From contig JACPKR010000007.1 of NCBI GenBank assembly GCA_016186945.1, forward strand, positions 1 to 50,790: 50,790 bases of DNA. The letters are read 5' to 3'. The notes beneath the pieces were generated by a model. It ran no database searches, was not told the origin of the DNA, and saw nothing but the letters and a program-made list of their open reading frames with translations. Each line of letters opens with the position of its first letter. The first letter of the stretch is position 1. A program made the translations under genes and the position numbers. This stretch comes from Deltaproteobacteria bacterium. Its GTDB lineage: Bacteria > Bdellovibrionota_B > Oligoflexia > Oligoflexales > Bog-1112. Shown here piece after piece: positions 1 through 8,533 of the stretch.

Positions 1-285
1 TTTGCGTGTGCCGCACTAGCTTAACCCCTGTAAACCTGTTTAACGACACACCGTAGAGCAAGGGACTGGGCCGGCATCCCTTGGTACCTATTTCTGGGGT
101 AACGTAGAACAAATCGAAACACGCCTTTCTGTTCTGAATCTTGTCAACTCAGGAGCTTGCTAGAAACAAGCCCCTTCCTCAAAATTCCCTGCCGTTAGGG
201 AGGGAATTTAGGGAGGGGTGGTTGACGTGCCATCCCCGAAAACCTATTTAAAAATTACCTTATAAATTAGACCCTTGGCAATGGA
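1..285. other. Non-coding stretch with one clear hairpin
   Basis: I see no convincing gene here on either strand. The clearest structure is a perfect 7-bp inverted repeat, CAAGGGA (59-65) and TCCCTTG (77-83), around a GC-rich loop. It has no run of T after it, so it is not an obvious terminator. A TTGACG/TATTTA pair with 17-base spacing at 222-250 could be a weak promoter pointing right, but no gene follows it. The stretch could hold an unrecognised small RNA or the remains of an intergenic region; I cannot tell which. Confidence 0.4.
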
Positions 286-422
286 AAGGTGGCGAGCAAA
301 AGAGGGAGAGGGGGGTTTGGGGGGGGCGAGGGAAGCGTCGCCTCCCCCAAGGGATTTCTTGGAGGAACCAGCTGCGCAGTTTCCTCCAAACCACCTCCTT
401 GCCCCAAGTGGCTTACGCATTA
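286..422. repeat. Dispersed repeat family A, copy 1
   Basis: The right end is intact and finishes in the family's terminal inverted repeat (GGCTTACGCATTA). The left end has lost the matching arm. It carries the G-rich segment (about 300-335) and the AACCAGCTGCGCAGTTTCC hairpin core. The last three bases (420-422, TTA) are the stop codon of the minus-strand lipoprotein gene, so the repeat end supplies that stop. Confidence 0.85.
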
Positions 423-3400
423 AGGGGTTTGCTCTGTCCCAGTCCCGGTTCCCGATCCCGATGACTCTTTGACAATGACTTTGAGGCTTTGCTTCGAGGC
501 TTTGAGGTTGCTCTCGAGTGATTTCCGCATCTCGTCACCTCCATCAACTCCCCTAAGATCGACAGTTTTCAAATCCCAGTGGTTGTACAGAGGGCGAATG
601 TCCTTGATGGCCGTGTTCGACAGATAGACTTCTTCGAGGTTGGGGAGATTCGTACCCATGACAGCGTTTACACCGTAGGATCCCCAATCAGCGACAGAGG
701 AGATGGAACTTGTCGCCATGGACTTCAATCCCTGCGCAAACCACGCATCAGCCCATACCTTCCAATCGTCCGTGTCTTTGAAACTAGAGAACCAATTCAC
801 CCAGGACTCTCGATCAAACCATCCCCTGTAAGGTTTTTCTGCCTTGTCTAGCTGATACTGCCTTCTCAAAGTCGGGGACGTGATCACATCGTTCCAACCC
901 GGGAAATAGTAGAACTGATTGGCTATGGATCCACTTAGGAAGTAAAGATCCTCGAAATTTTTATTGTCAGCAAGGTTAAGCTTCTTCACATTTGCCAACA
1001 AAACCAAGCTGCTCGCATTCTTGATATCATTTCCACTGAGGTCGATCTCCTCAAGCTTGTTCCAATGGGCGATCGGATGTACGGCTGTAATGTTTTTCCC
1101 TGCAAGAGCCAAGCTTGTTTGTGCACCCATCGCAAAGTCGATCTGTCGACAGGTCATGCCTGGATTTTCGGCTTTTATGGCGTCTACGAGAGGCTTCGTA
1201 TCCTCGAACATCTTGTAAGACTCAAGCTGGCAGTTCGCCACGAAGCTGTTGATCTCCTCCATCATACCTCGAAGATGGAGGATGACGGGTCGCATCGTAT
1301 GCGACAGTCCGCTTGTTACATCCTTCACATCCAAACCTGGGTAAAAGTAGTTTTTAAGATAGGAAAACCAGGACGTGGTATTCAGAAGACCTTCACTATA
1401 GTGAGGAAGTGTCACGCTCTCCCCCGCATAGCTTCCAAAGAAGCCCAACCGGGAAGCTCCCTTTTGAATGGCTTGAACCTTCGCGAGGAAGGGCGTTGCG
1501 ATCACAAGAGGGATAGATCCCATCATAGGCATGACATTGCCTACAATACTTGCGAGTGCTACGTAGTTATTGTAGGAAGCAGCAATCTTGACCACTGTAC
1601 CAAACCCAACAAGGTTCGGATTACCGAGGAAGAGCCTATGTAAGGTGTTATATGCATGAATAGCATCAGGTAGTATTTTAATTTCAGCTTTTGCGATAGA
1701 GGCAAGTGATGACATGGAGAAAAGCGACACCGGTAGTGTCTCAGACAAGAACTGTCCACCGTGACTGACAAGATCCCCTTGGAGCCCGATGATAGTTACC
1801 AGGCGATCTTGTTTGGCGAAATTATCACGGTAGGCACGGCTTAGGGTGCGCATCTGACCGTTGTTGAGACCAAGGGAGTTGAATGCGATGCCCCTGGATC
1901 CCGTCGCGATGGCCGCATACTGCACCAACCCCCCACCCAGTGACGATCCTGTAATGGTGAGCAGTTTGTTTGGATAGCTGCGCTGGACGAGCTTAGCAAT
2001 TTCAACAGCTTTTTCGAAGTGTGACGTTTCATATCCTAGGAAATGCCACAAGCTGGTTTTTACATTTTTTTCAAAGCCGTCGAATTTGCTTGAATCCCAA
2101 TTTTGTATCGCATCCCAAAAGTGTTTGAAATCGAACTTACTCCAGTCTAGGCCACGGAAGACTAGTACTACTTCGTTTGACTTGTCGTTCTTGTAAAGAA
2201 CAAGACCCATATGATACTCATCAATCGCAAGATTGCCAGGTTGTGTTTTTTGTTTTTGGGGTTCTTTATAGAACTCTCGAAGAGATTCTGGATATTCGTC
2301 CTTTCCAAGAGCCTTGTAATCTCCCATATCCCAGCTCACATCGCGGTAAACTGACTCACTGAGGAGTGCATAGGGGTAAGCCTCGAGGGCCAAGCTAAAA
2401 CTCCCCGGTCTTGAGTGATCTTCAAACACCTGCGCTCTTTTGTTCCGAACGATTAATCGGTTCTCATTCCCACTGTCATCATCAAAGCCTATGACGTTGA
2501 CTTTACCTTTCAGGTATCCCCGCGCCCAGTTACTCAGTGAACTCATTTTGTCAGCAGCCTTGCCATAATAGGAACCATCATCGTAAATCTTGTAAGTCTC
2601 GCCACGGAGCATCGCAACATCCTCGGGAGAAATGTTCTCAACCCCGTTGATGGATAGCTCTGTCAGATTGGCAAGGGACGCAAGTGGCTTGAGTCTTTGA
2701 ATCTCGTTGCGATCAAGATTCAATTGAGACAACTTCGGAAAATAGTAGTAGAAGAGCTTGCTTGAGCCAGGCACAAACGCTGGAAGCATACTTGAATAGT
2801 GCATCCATTGGCGAGAAAGCCAGTTTCCTATGACTGGAGAGTATTCAGCAACTTCAGAGATATACCCACTATCGAGAAAATCGAGGCTCCTCACTTCATT
2901 GTCTGCGAGGTTAAGGTTCTCCAAGTTTATCATGTATCGTAGATCTTCTATGTCTGAAATGACGTTTTTGCTAAGATCGAGACTCTTTAACTTTCCAAAT
3001 GACATGAGAGGGGACACGTTTGAGATATTTTTCCCAGACAGACTCAACTCGGTACGGTCCACAAGGGTTCCCAACGCTTTTTCACATTTGTTTTCGTTGG
3101 CAAGATCCAGCAATGCTTTAACCGTCTTTTCTATTTCCGGAGTCAGAGGCAAATAGCAGGACGTTAAGAAGCTGTTCATACGACCAGCTGCCGTGTAGAT
3201 GCTCTCCACAAGGTAATGGGTGCCCCTTGACGTAAAGTATTTAAACCAATCATAGGCTGACAACCAGCTTTCCTGAGGGTTTGGAATTTGGATGATTTCG
3301 CCCGCATATTGATTCCCTATAGTGCCCACCACAACATCTTTTATGAGATTGCCTTTCATATTGGCAATCGTGACAAATTGCTCACGTTGACCAAAGTCAT

Positions 3401-4943
3401 AAAACTTTTCCAGTTCCTCGTAGAGGTCACTGCGAACACCATAACTCTCGAACGCAAAGCTTCTAACTTTTTTATGGATACCAACGTACTGAGCAAGAGC
3501 ACCTGTTAAGTAGGACCCAACGATCACCAATTTTTTGCCAGAGTGCTTCTTCTGAATCTGCTCAGCCATGGCAAGCCCATTTTTGAATCGTTCTGGATAC
3601 CACGCTCTACTCAAATTCGGTAGGTTGTTGTAGAGCATTCCTATCCCCCTGACTGAGAGAGAGGCAAGAGCTGCTCCCGCTAAGGCTCCTGTCGCAATGC
3701 CAACAGCGCCTGCACCCGTCATAGCGCCCCCGTAAACCGCAGCATTCACGCCTCCTGCTGCAAGGGTTCCCATCCACCCGCCTCCAATCAAACCACCTCC
3801 TATTGACGATGCCCAAGGCGTTTCACTGTACCAGTCAAAAGCTTTCTTTGAATGCTCAAAAATCGTGGTCAATACTTTTGTCCCCAACTCTGTTTGAGCA
3901 AATTGATCTAATGCCACGGTCAGGACACCTGCCATGTTTTTAGACACTCCATACCTCGCCATAATAATGAAAATGGCACCATCCGCCACAAATCGCAGTG
4001 AAGAACTTAAAATAACATCCAGAGCCGAATTTATATTAGGAGTAAGATTTTGCTTCCCTATCTCGCCTAAGTCATCTGCCGGAATATGTTTTTTCAGATC
4101 TTCGAACGAAATTTCTCTAATTTTCGTCCAAGCTTTTTCGCCCTCCTCCAAAACTGGCTCAGGGAGAGGAGAAACGTTTGTGTCAAGATCACGTTTAAAC
4201 TGCTCCCAGGTCTTCATGAAGGGTGCGCCAAAGGCGTAAGCGTAATTGATGGGGCCTTCGATGGCCGCACCAGCAAGCTCAGGAACGTAGGATTCTTGAA
4301 TGTATTGTTGCCAACTCTTTGACTCCCAGAGATCTCTTGTAGCAAAGGCTAGAACGATCTCTTTATCGTTCTCAAAGAGGGTATAGTCTGCGGATTCGTT
4401 GTCATCTTTTCTTTCCACGATTTTGTACCCGCCTAGTTCATCCTCAAGATTATGATTGGCTGCATTGGCTAGTTGCGCATAGGGGAACATTTCGATGAGT
4501 TTGTAAAACGATTGTTTCTGCGTGAGAGTAATCGGATCATCTTCTAGGGTTGGTGGGATGTATCCCAGAACCACAGGCTCCTTTGCAAGGTTGTTTATCG
4601 TAGGTTGAGCGGAAAACGATCCTCTTCCAAGGTCGGCACCTGAGCCCTGTTCGTCAGCAGGTGCCGCGCCAGGAATCGACTCTCCTTCACCAAGGGCTTC
4701 CAACCTCTCATCTAACGGAATTTCATCGGAAACCTGTCCCTCAGATGGCCCGGGACCAGGCTTCTCCGCTTCGCCTCGACTTTCATCTTTTTCCCCACCA
4801 GTTTCTGCAGGCTCTCCCCTCGGTTCTTCCGTAGGAGGAGTTGCTGTTGGCTTACTCTCCTTACCTTTGGGCGGGCAACCCCAAGTTTGCAACAAAAGAG
4901 CAGCGAATAGAAGTCCTTGCAGAAAAGATGATGGGCCACGCAT
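420..4943 (-). CDS. Giant lipoprotein with two lipase-like/LRR modules
   Basis: 1507 residues from the ATG at 4943, chosen because GGAGG lies 8 bases upstream; a TTG 15 bases earlier is the alternative. A signal peptide ends in a lipobox-like LQTWGC (Cys23), followed by a Pro/Glu/Gly-rich linker to about residue 95. The rest is a duplication: a class 3 lipase/DUF2974-like alpha/beta-hydrolase domain followed by leucine-rich repeats, twice. The second hydrolase has an intact GSSLGG elbow with candidate nucleophile Ser1001. The first has GSYLTG, with Tyr478 in place of the serine, so it is probably inactive. The first module also holds a long Gly/Ala-rich hydrophobic stretch (about 385-445) resembling a glycine zipper. 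The LRR units read like LxxLxLxxNxI. Likely role: a surface or periplasmic esterase/lipase with protein-binding LRRs, possibly acting on other cells. The substrate is unknown, and the family call is by motif only. Confidence 0.75.
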   Translation of the reverse strand: MRGPSSFLQGLLFAALLLQTWGCPPKGKESKPTATPPTEEPRGEPAETGGEKDESRGEAEKPGPGPSEGQVSDEIPLDERLEALGEGESIPGAAPADEQGSGADLGRGSFSAQPTINNLAKEPVVLGYIPPTLEDDPITLTQKQSFYKLIEMFPYAQLANAANHNLEDELGGYKIVERKDDNESADYTLFENDKEIVLAFATRDLWESKSWQQYIQESYVPELAGAAIEGPINYAYAFGAPFMKTWEQFKRDLDTNVSPLPEPVLEEGEKAWTKIREISFEDLKKHIPADDLGEIGKQNLTPNINSALDVILSSSLRFVADGAIFIIMARYGVSKNMAGVLTVALDQFAQTELGTKVLTTIFEHSKKAFDWYSETPWASSIGGGLIGGGWMGTLAAGGVNAAVYGGAMTGAGAVGIATGALAGAALASLSVRGIGMLYNNLPNLSRAWYPERFKNGLAMAEQIQKKHSGKKLVIVGSYLTGALAQYVGIHKKVRSFAFESYGVRSDLYEELEKFYDFGQREQFVTIANMKGNLIKDVVVGTIGNQYAGEIIQIPNPQESWLSAYDWFKYFTSRGTHYLVESIYTAAGRMNSFLTSCYLPLTPEIEKTVKALLDLANENKCEKALGTLVDRTELSLSGKNISNVSPLMSFGKLKSLDLSKNVISDIEDLRYMINLENLNLADNEVRSLDFLDSGYISEVAEYSPVIGNWLSRQWMHYSSMLPAFVPGSSKLFYYYFPKLSQLNLDRNEIQRLKPLASLANLTELSINGVENISPEDVAMLRGETYKIYDDGSYYGKAADKMSSLSNWARGYLKGKVNVIGFDDDSGNENRLIVRNKRAQVFEDHSRPGSFSLALEAYPYALLSESVYRDVSWDMGDYKALGKDEYPESLREFYKEPQKQKTQPGNLAIDEYHMGLVLYKNDKSNEVVLVFRGLDWSKFDFKHFWDAIQNWDSSKFDGFEKNVKTSLWHFLGYETSHFEKAVEIAKLVQRSYPNKLLTITGSSLGGGLVQYAAIATGSRGIAFNSLGLNNGQMRTLSRAYRDNFAKQDRLVTIIGLQGDLVSHGGQFLSETLPVSLFSMSSLASIAKAEIKILPDAIHAYNTLHRLFLGNPNLVGFGTVVKIAASYNNYVALASIVGNVMPMMGSIPLVIATPFLAKVQAIQKGASRLGFFGSYAGESVTLPHYSEGLLNTTSWFSYLKNYFYPGLDVKDVTSGLSHTMRPVILHLRGMMEEINSFVANCQLESYKMFEDTKPLVDAIKAENPGMTCRQIDFAMGAQTSLALAGKNITAVHPIAHWNKLEEIDLSGNDIKNASSLVLLANVKKLNLADNKNFEDLYFLSGSIANQFYYFPGWNDVITSPTLRRQYQLDKAEKPYRGWFDRESWVNWFSSFKDTDDWKVWADAWFAQGLKSMATSSISSVADWGSYGVNAVMGTNLPNLEEVYLSNTAIKDIRPLYNHWDLKTVDLRGVDGGDEMRKSLESNLKASKQSLKVIVKESSGSGTGTGTEQTP

Positions 4944-5024
4944 ATCTTTGTCCTCCAATTGTCAAAAGACGTATGTTCATGTTCGGATAGATTTTACGAA
5001 ACTTGAGAATTTTATTTTAATTAT

Positions 5025-5138
5025 GGGCAAGGAGGTGGTTTGGAGGAAACTGCGCAGCTGGCTCCTCTGGGCAAGGAGGTGGTTTGGAGGAAACTGCGCA
5101 GCTGGTTCCTCCAAGACATTCCTTAGGCTTATGCATTA
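5025..5138. repeat. Repeat family A, copy 2, internal tandem duplication
   Basis: The core GGCAAGGAGGTGGTTTGG plus its hairpin occurs twice head to tail (about 5025-5070 and 5071-5120). A degenerate terminus follows (GGCTTATGCATTA to 5138). The left terminal repeat is missing. It lies between two divergent lipoprotein genes, so it is in or near their promoter region. Confidence 0.8.
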
Positions 5139-5207
5139 GCTTCGCCCGCTAAAGGTAAGGCGGGCAGTACCGATAACAAAGGTAAAGCAAGATTTTCAGG
5201 AGTAACT

Positions 5208-6416
5208 ATGAAATTCAGTAGGATTTCGATTTTGTGCGTCGCACTTCTATCATGGCACTGCTCTAAGGATGATTCGTCTTCCTCCAGCGAATTGGCTAAG
5301 GGAAATGTGCCGACAACAGAAGGAACGAGTGGGGAAATTAAATCGTCTTTCTCTGCTAATGCTACAGAAACTCAGGAGGTGGAGATTACAAAAGCGGGGT
5401 CCGCGCTTAAAGGTACTTCGCTCAGCATTGCCCCTGGCTCCTTGTCAATCAGCTCCGAGATCACAATTGAGGAGGGTGGAGACATTGCAGACAGCACAGC
5501 TCTCAGCGATCTTCAGCTCGGCAGTGGCGCGGAGACTGTGGCTAAAGTGGGTCCTTCAGTGGTGCTCAGCAGTTCTGCAAAGATTGACGCGACTCTGCCT
5601 TTTACCCTTGCCATTCCTGTCACGTCGACGGGTCTAGCGTTAGCAGACACGTTCGCAGCCACGTGCTCCTTGGGTAAATACCTAGTCGTCTTTTTTCGCG
5701 TAACGAAGGTTGCGGAAGGAGACGGTCTTTTTATCGGCGTGATCCCCAAGACAGAGCTTACGGAAATCGACGGGAAAGTAAGCTTCAAAACGCAGTTCTT
5801 CGGAGCTTACCAGGCGGCCTGCATTTCGGTGGAAGTTACGGAGAAAAAGGATGTGACAACTGCTGTCCCCATTGTCAAGAAAGGGAAGACGACGGAACTT
5901 ACGGGAACCTGGGAGGGAAGTTGTCGCGGTCACGCGACTACGGGCGAGGATGAAACACTTTCCGAAAAGGCTAGACTCGTAGCTTCTGAGAAGGATTTTT
6001 CTTATCGGATTGTCCATTACCTGGGTGCTGATTGTCTTTCCCCCGACGTTACCGCCGTCGTGCTCGGAACCTATACCATAGGATCTGATTCGTCCGTGGT
6101 TCCGGGAGCGAAGGACCTTGACGTTGTTTTCGATAAGACCGTGTTGACGTTTCATAGTTTTGTCCCTCCCAATTACTGCGGACTCACAAATTGGGAACTA
6201 AACGTCCCCCAACAAATTCCTGACGAAGGATGTGACGTTGACGATGGACCTCCCATTAAGGGAGAAAAAGACTATACGATTTTCAAGGTGGACGGAACCA
6301 AACTTTACCTAGGGGAGGACGAGAGTGTCTCCGCTGACGGCAGCATAACCACTTACGGCAAAACAGCAGAAACCCGCTCGCCAAAGCTTGGCGAAGATTA
6401 CATGGAGAAACTATAG
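5208..6416 (+). CDS. Predicted lipoprotein of unknown function
   Basis: 402 residues with CAGGAG seven bases before the ATG. The signal peptide ends in LLSWHC (Cys18), a non-standard lipobox with Trp and His before the cysteine. A Ser-rich linker follows. Residues about 50-215 look like a beta-rich domain (repeated polar beta strands such as LSIAPGSLSI) and 230-400 form a second region with several cysteines and short acidic loops. This suggests a secreted or outer-membrane beta-sandwich protein stabilised by disulfides. I do not recognise a family. The stop codon at 6414-6416 overlaps the left end of a family B repeat, so that insertion may have reset the C terminus. Confidence 0.7.
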   Translation: MKFSRISILCVALLSWHCSKDDSSSSSELAKGNVPTTEGTSGEIKSSFSANATETQEVEITKAGSALKGTSLSIAPGSLSISSEITIEEGGDIADSTALSDLQLGSGAETVAKVGPSVVLSSSAKIDATLPFTLAIPVTSTGLALADTFAATCSLGKYLVVFFRVTKVAEGDGLFIGVIPKTELTEIDGKVSFKTQFFGAYQAACISVEVTEKKDVTTAVPIVKKGKTTELTGTWEGSCRGHATTGEDETLSEKARLVASEKDFSYRIVHYLGADCLSPDVTAVVLGTYTIGSDSSVVPGAKDLDVVFDKTVLTFHSFVPPNYCGLTNWELNVPQQIPDEGCDVDDGPPIKGEKDYTIFKVDGTKLYLGEDESVSADGSITTYGKTAETRSPKLGEDYMEKL

Positions 6417-6576
6417 TATTTGGGAAAGAGAATTTGTGGAGAGGACCTTTTTTGAAAAAAAGTTCCCCTCCACGCCTCCCCCCAAAAAACTTTAGATATT
6501 GAAGTTTTTGAAAAGGGGCTTGGGGAAAGAACTTTTTTCAAAAAGTTTTTCCCCAAATTGATTATCTTGTAAATAA
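6412..6576 (+). repeat. Dispersed repeat family B, copy 1
   Basis: It starts with TATAGTATTTGGGAAA and continues through the two hairpins shared with 34992-35158 and 41795-41961. The second hairpin is GGGGAAAGAAC paired with GTTTTTCCCC around an A/T-rich loop. The right terminus (CTTGTAAATAAG) has decayed from the AATACTATA seen in copy 3. The element starts inside the stop codon of the upstream lipoprotein gene and ends 45 bases before higB. Its hairpins could act as a terminator. Confidence 0.85.
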
Positions 6577-6621
6577 GTTTATTAGTTCATCCGATTAGAT
6601 TACAGCCAGGGAGGGAAGGAC

Positions 6622-6915
6622 TTGCGTAATGTGGTCCATCTGTCCAAGAAAGCGGAAAAGGGAATAAGACAAGCTCCTCCGCATGTGCAGCAAAAGACTG
6701 CGTTTTGGAGAATGCTCGTGGAAACTCAGGGACTCAGGAAAGCCAAGTTGGTGAAGGGTTTTCATGACGAACCTCTTAAAGGAACTCGGAAGGGTCAGCA
6801 CTCAATCAGGCTCAACCTCCAGTGGCGAGCGATCTACGAAACGCGTATTGGGACTGAAGGTAAGGAAACGATCGAACTTGTAGATGTTGTCGATGTCACA
6901 CCTCACAAGTATTAG
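6622..6915 (+). CDS. higB: HigB/RelE-family toxin
   Basis: 97 residues starting at TTG 6622, which has GGGAGG about 7 bases upstream; no ATG fits better. The protein is basic and ends in the RelE-fold beta pattern (RLNLQWRAIYE, then IELVDVVDVTPHKY). The central KLVKGFHDEPLKG is typical of HigB-type mRNA interferases, which cut mRNA at the ribosome. The toxin-first order with an XRE antitoxin 9 bases downstream is the higBA arrangement. Expression is probably autorepressed by the antitoxin. The pair sits directly beside a family B repeat. Confidence 0.85.
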   Translation: MRNVVHLSKKAEKGIRQAPPHVQQKTAFWRMLVETQGLRKAKLVKGFHDEPLKGTRKGQHSIRLNLQWRAIYETRIGTEGKETIELVDVVDVTPHKY

Positions 6916-6924
6916 GAGGATCGA

Positions 6925-7236
6925 ATGGTAACCAAAAAACAAAAAGACTTTCTCAATGTGGTTTGGGACCAGTCTACCCTAGGTTCAATGATCTCCTCCC
7001 TCCGTCAATGTGATGGGATCAGCCAAACCCAGTTGGCAGAGAAAATTGGTACGTCCAAGCAGTTTTTGAACAGTGTCGAAAGGAATCGCAAGCGCGTCGG
7101 GATTAAATTCGTCCAAAAAGTAGCTGAGGCTTTGGATTATCCAGTCGAGCCATTCCTAGAACTGCTGGTGAAGGATCAGATTGCAAGAGAGGGGATCAAG
7201 GTTGATGTGTCAATCACTGCGGCCGCGGGACCGTAA
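6925..7236 (+). CDS. higA: HigA-like XRE-family antitoxin
   Basis: 103 residues; the ATG is preceded by AGGAGG. Residues about 20-75 form a helix-turn-helix of the Cro/C1 (XRE) type (SQTQLAEKIGTSKQFLNSVE, then IKFVQKVAEALDY). The C-terminal tail (about 75-103) probably binds the toxin. It should neutralise the upstream HigB and repress the operon promoter. Its stop is 14 bases from the stop of the convergent cyclase gene. Confidence 0.85.
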   Translation: MVTKKQKDFLNVVWDQSTLGSMISSLRQCDGISQTQLAEKIGTSKQFLNSVERNRKRVGIKFVQKVAEALDYPVEPFLELLVKDQIAREGIKVDVSITAAAGP

Positions 7237-7250
7237 TTGAACGATACAAT

Positions 7251-8360
7251 TTATGCAACAGCGACTGACTTGCGTGCTCGGACAATATTGTAAACAAGAA
7301 TATGTTCGTGAAAACCTTTGAGCTGCATCGAGCCAATTTCACTCAGTTCAAATTCCTTATCTATAGAAAACATGATCCTACTGGAGACTAGAATTTGCCC
7401 GTCCAATGCTTCCGCACAAAGACGTGACGCCAAATTCACTGCTTTGCCGATGATGGAGTAGTCCCAGCACCCTTCTACTCCAATTCCTCCGACCGTTGCG
7501 TGGCCGCTGGCGATGCCGGCTCCGAATCCCAAGTCGAAGTCCTTTTTTTGCCAAATATCTCTCAATTTCATGAGACGCTCCCTCACTTCCAGCGTCATTA
7601 GAATGGATGTTCGCTCGGGGTTCTCCATCTTGATAGGGTCGTTGAAGTACACCATGATACCGTCGCCCGCAACGTGGCCAATCGTGCCTCCGAAGGTTTG
7701 CACGACGGCTCCGACCTCCTTGTAATACTCCTGCAGGATTGAAATCACCTCCTCGGGTTCCGTAATTTCCGTGAAGCTTGTAAAACCACGCAGATCTATA
7801 AAAACGACCGTGACATAAGCGCGGTGCCATTTGAAAGGATCCTCATGCGGTTTCGTAAATAGCATTTCAGCCATTGTAGGCGAGAAAAAGCGTTTCAGGC
7901 GCTCCAAATACTCGTTTTTTGCTTTCAATTCTAACTCAAAGAGTTTGGTGGAAGTCCGTTGCTCTTTTTCCCTTACCTCTCGAATGATGGCTGAGGCAAG
8001 TCGTTTAATGTTGTCTTTAAGAACATAGTCGCTGGCCCCCATTTTCATAACCTGCACTGCTTTCTCCTCACCAATCGAGCCTGAAACAAGGACAAAGGGG
8101 ATATCCAAACCGGATTCCTGCTTGATTTGCAAAGCGTCAATTCCGGAAAACAGGGGCAATTTGAAGTCCGATAAAATAATATCCCAGGACTTACTTGCAA
8201 GCGCTCGCTCGAAAGAGTTTTTGTCAAAAACGCGCAGAACTTCTTCCGTCTCAATTCCCTCCTTGTGGAGGTTCCTGAGGATCAAATCAAAATCATCCAG
8301 AGAATCTTCGATGAAAAGCACTCGCAACGGTCGTCTTAAGTTTTTCATATCCTCTGCCAT
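7251..8360 (-). CDS. Receiver-domain class III nucleotide cyclase
   Basis: 369 residues from the ATG at 8360, which has GGAGAGG just upstream; a TTG at 8384 is a weaker start. A receiver domain (about 10-130, phospho-acceptor Asp in ILSDFKLP) leads by a helical linker to a class III adenylate/guanylate cyclase domain (about 180-345). Both metal aspartates are visible (FIDLRGFTSF and AGDGIMVYF), as are the transition-state Asn and Arg in VNLASRL. The purine-site positions read Ser (YSIIG) and His (GHVAGDG) instead of classical Asp and Lys. Substrate choice (ATP or GTP) therefore cannot be read from the sequence. As the last gene of the chemosensory block it is the probable output enzyme, switched by phosphorylation. 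A 173-base gap separates it from the hybrid kinase gene, so it may also have its own promoter. Confidence 0.85.
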   Translation of the reverse strand: MAEDMKNLRRPLRVLFIEDSLDDFDLILRNLHKEGIETEEVLRVFDKNSFERALASKSWDIILSDFKLPLFSGIDALQIKQESGLDIPFVLVSGSIGEEKAVQVMKMGASDYVLKDNIKRLASAIIREVREKEQRTSTKLFELELKAKNEYLERLKRFFSPTMAEMLFTKPHEDPFKWHRAYVTVVFIDLRGFTSFTEITEPEEVISILQEYYKEVGAVVQTFGGTIGHVAGDGIMVYFNDPIKMENPERTSILMTLEVRERLMKLRDIWQKKDFDLGFGAGIASGHATVGGIGVEGCWDYSIIGKAVNLASRLCAEALDGQILVSSRIMFSIDKEFELSEIGSMQLKGFHEHILVYNIVRARKSVAVA

Positions 8361-8533
8361 GGGCGCCTCTCCATTGTCTCGCAATGGGCAAATTCTTTCT
8401 GAAGACTTACAGGATGTCTACGCCACTCCGTCTTTCTTACTGAACAAGGTCGGCTCAAACTAACAAATCTTTAGGTTTTTATGGAGTATTTTTGAAATAA
8501 TTAAAGTCGCTTGCGGATGCAAATTCCGCTAGT

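Noticed and set aside
300-335. Long G runs in repeat A (also near 30050 and 32345) as a G-quadruplex
   Set aside because: Only two to three long runs with uneven loops; not enough to claim a quadruplex by eye.
1065-1643. A 192-residue plus-strand frame inside the lipase-LRR gene
   Set aside because: Antisense shadow of a gene with clear motifs; composition is not protein-like and there is no ribosome site.
5682-6155. A 157-residue minus-strand frame across the second lipoprotein gene
   Set aside because: The opposite strand has signal peptide, ribosome site and consistent domain-like sequence.
8385-8533. GCGGA/TCCGC stem after the hybrid kinase gene as a terminator
   Set aside because: Only 5 bp and no following T run; not enough to call a terminator.
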